A DNA stretch of 21,367 nucleotides from JAPUDQ01 sp049289035 (GTDB lineage: Bacteria > Patescibacteriota > Saccharimonadia > Saccharimonadales > Saccharimonadaceae): NCBI GenBank assembly GCA_049289035.1, contig JBAQIV010000032.1:1-21367 (forward strand). Direction: 5' to 3'. Made by a program: the position numbers and the translations under genes. Under the pieces are notes generated by a model, which worked only from the letters and a program-made list of their open reading frames with translations, searched no databases and was not told the origin of the DNA. Shown here in pieces: positions 20,659-21,367 of the stretch (within the stretch, counting starts at the first letter, position 1; each line of letters opens with the position of its first letter).

Positions 20659-21017
20659 TGCGCCACACTTTTTGTACCGTTTCCGAAAAAATCAAGCGGC
20701 ATCAGGTCGTGACAGGCATGGTAATGGCGATCGGCATCACGCTTTTTATGACATCGCTTAGCATGTATCTTTATGTTCGCAGTGGCGCGTCGGGGCTCGA
20801 TCTTAGCCGGCCAGGATATAGCAGTGTACAAAATAAAGTGCAAAAAGAGCGCTCATACAACTTTGCGTCGACCGGCAAATTGAGCCAGCACGATTATGAC
20901 GAATTTGTAAAATTATTTGACGAGCAGCGGGCTGCTATCAACGCGTCTGGTGCTTTTGATGCGCAGGCCTTGAGTGACGAAGCGTTGGGCTTTACCACTT
21001 CGATGACCAATCCCTGA
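20655..21017 (+). CDS. single-pass membrane hypothetical protein, 120 aa
   Basis: A basic N-terminus is followed by one hydrophobic helix (about 18-42, VVTGMVMAIGITLFMTSLSMYLYV) and a hydrophilic C-terminal part of about 75 residues. The helix with a preceding basic stretch is compatible with a pilin-like or simple anchor, but no processing motif is convincing. No family is recognised. The start ATGATG overlaps the stop of the upstream exported protein (ATGA), and the stop is 3 nt before trmB, so it belongs to the same operon. Confidence 0.72.
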   Translation: MMRHTFCTVSEKIKRHQVVTGMVMAIGITLFMTSLSMYLYVRSGASGLDLSRPGYSSVQNKVQKERSYNFASTGKLSQHDYDEFVKLFDEQRAAINASGAFDAQALSDEALGFTTSMTNP

Positions 21018-21020
21018 CCT

Positions 21021-21367
21021 ATGAGTATCGATACCGCTGACTACGTGATTGTGCGCAAACGCAAAAAATACCGCTTTGCGCTGTTTGCCGATGCGTCAAA
21101 TTGTTTTGAGTTGGCTGAGTGGCGCGATACCATGACGCAACATATCGCCGCCGCCCACCACGTGACTGTTGAAATAGGGGCGGGGACGGCGCTGTTTTTG
21201 GTTGAGCTGGCGCAGCGTTACCCCGAGCGAACGTTTGTTGCGCTTGATGTTAAGGCTGACCGTCTGCAAAAGGGTGCGCGGCTGGCGCTCGAGCTGGGAC
21301 TGGCCAATATCTGGTTTGTGCGCGCCCGGGCCGATCAACTACTCGAGGTCGTACCAGAGCATAGCGT
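21021..21367 (+). CDS. trmB: tRNA (guanine-N7-)-methyltransferase, 5' part (runs off the window)
   Basis: The frame is open from ATG 21021 to the end of the window (115 full codons). It shows the TrmB SAM-binding site VEIGAGTALFLVELAQRYPERTFVALDVKADRLQKGARLALELGL, followed by NIWFVRARADQLL, matching the family's conserved order. The enzyme makes m7G46 in the variable loop of tRNAs. The C-terminal part with the tRNA-binding residues is outside the window. It follows the membrane protein by 3 nt with no SD, so it is probably read through from the promoter at 20102. Confidence 0.88.
   Translation, partial: MSIDTADYVIVRKRKKYRFALFADASNCFELAEWRDTMTQHIAAAHHVTVEIGAGTALFLVELAQRYPERTFVALDVKADRLQKGARLALELGLANIWFVRARADQLLEVVPEHS

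Noticed and set aside
20655..21017. Type IV pilin or pseudopilin
   Set aside because: No convincing prepilin peptidase motif (Gly followed by Phe/Met and Glu at +5) precedes the hydrophobic helix.

Overview
The window reads as chromosomal sequence of a Candidate Phyla Radiation bacterium, most likely a Saccharibacterium (TM7). The inference rests on content and style: a compact layout with tail-to-tail stop-codon overlaps, many genes lacking a Shine-Dalgarno (SD) sequence and starting 5-10 nt after a -10 box, an archaeal-type AspRS in a bacterial setting, an AbrB-DHA2 transporter pair, and several short hypothetical proteins. TGA is used as stop (for example at 20656 and 21015), which argues against the UGA-recoding CPR lineages. 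No rRNA, tRNA, CRISPR array or insertion-sequence transposase was seen, and no stretch over 300 bases lacks a gene.

Layout. 1-1094: the tail of a truncated gene, a conserved hypothetical protein, and a leftward pair of tiny membrane proteins. 1201-3950: a CHASE-domain histidine kinase with a stand-alone receiver protein, preceded by a perfect CRP-type palindrome, and facing a Crp/Fnr-family regulator. 3996-8093: a class A penicillin-binding protein with a C-terminal thrombospondin-3-like tail, a 128-bp structured inverted-repeat element, and leftward glucose-6-phosphate isomerase. 8158-10753: a TylF-like methyltransferase, then an AbrB regulator coupled to a 14-helix MFS exporter. 10796-12323: a cobalamin riboswitch whose expression platform can both terminate transcription and hide the SD, in front of an unrecognised 444-residue zinc-ribbon protein. 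12320-17304: ion and envelope genes (Kef-type antiporter, VIT-like transporter, CorA, DsbA-like oxidoreductase, membrane CBS protein). 17313-21367: AspRS, a truncated ABC ATPase, a dehydratase-like protein without its histidines, a MutY-like glycosylase without its Fe-S cluster, two exported or membrane hypotheticals, and the start of TrmB.

Themes. At least thirteen starts have a -10 hexamer, most often exactly TATACT, ending 5-10 nt before the start codon, implying widespread leaderless transcription. The SD-led minority are mainly second genes of operons or genes with a separate upstream promoter. The best candidates for undescribed biology are the B12-riboswitch-controlled zinc-ribbon gene, the CRP-site/two-component/Crp module, and the structured repeat at 6322-6449.
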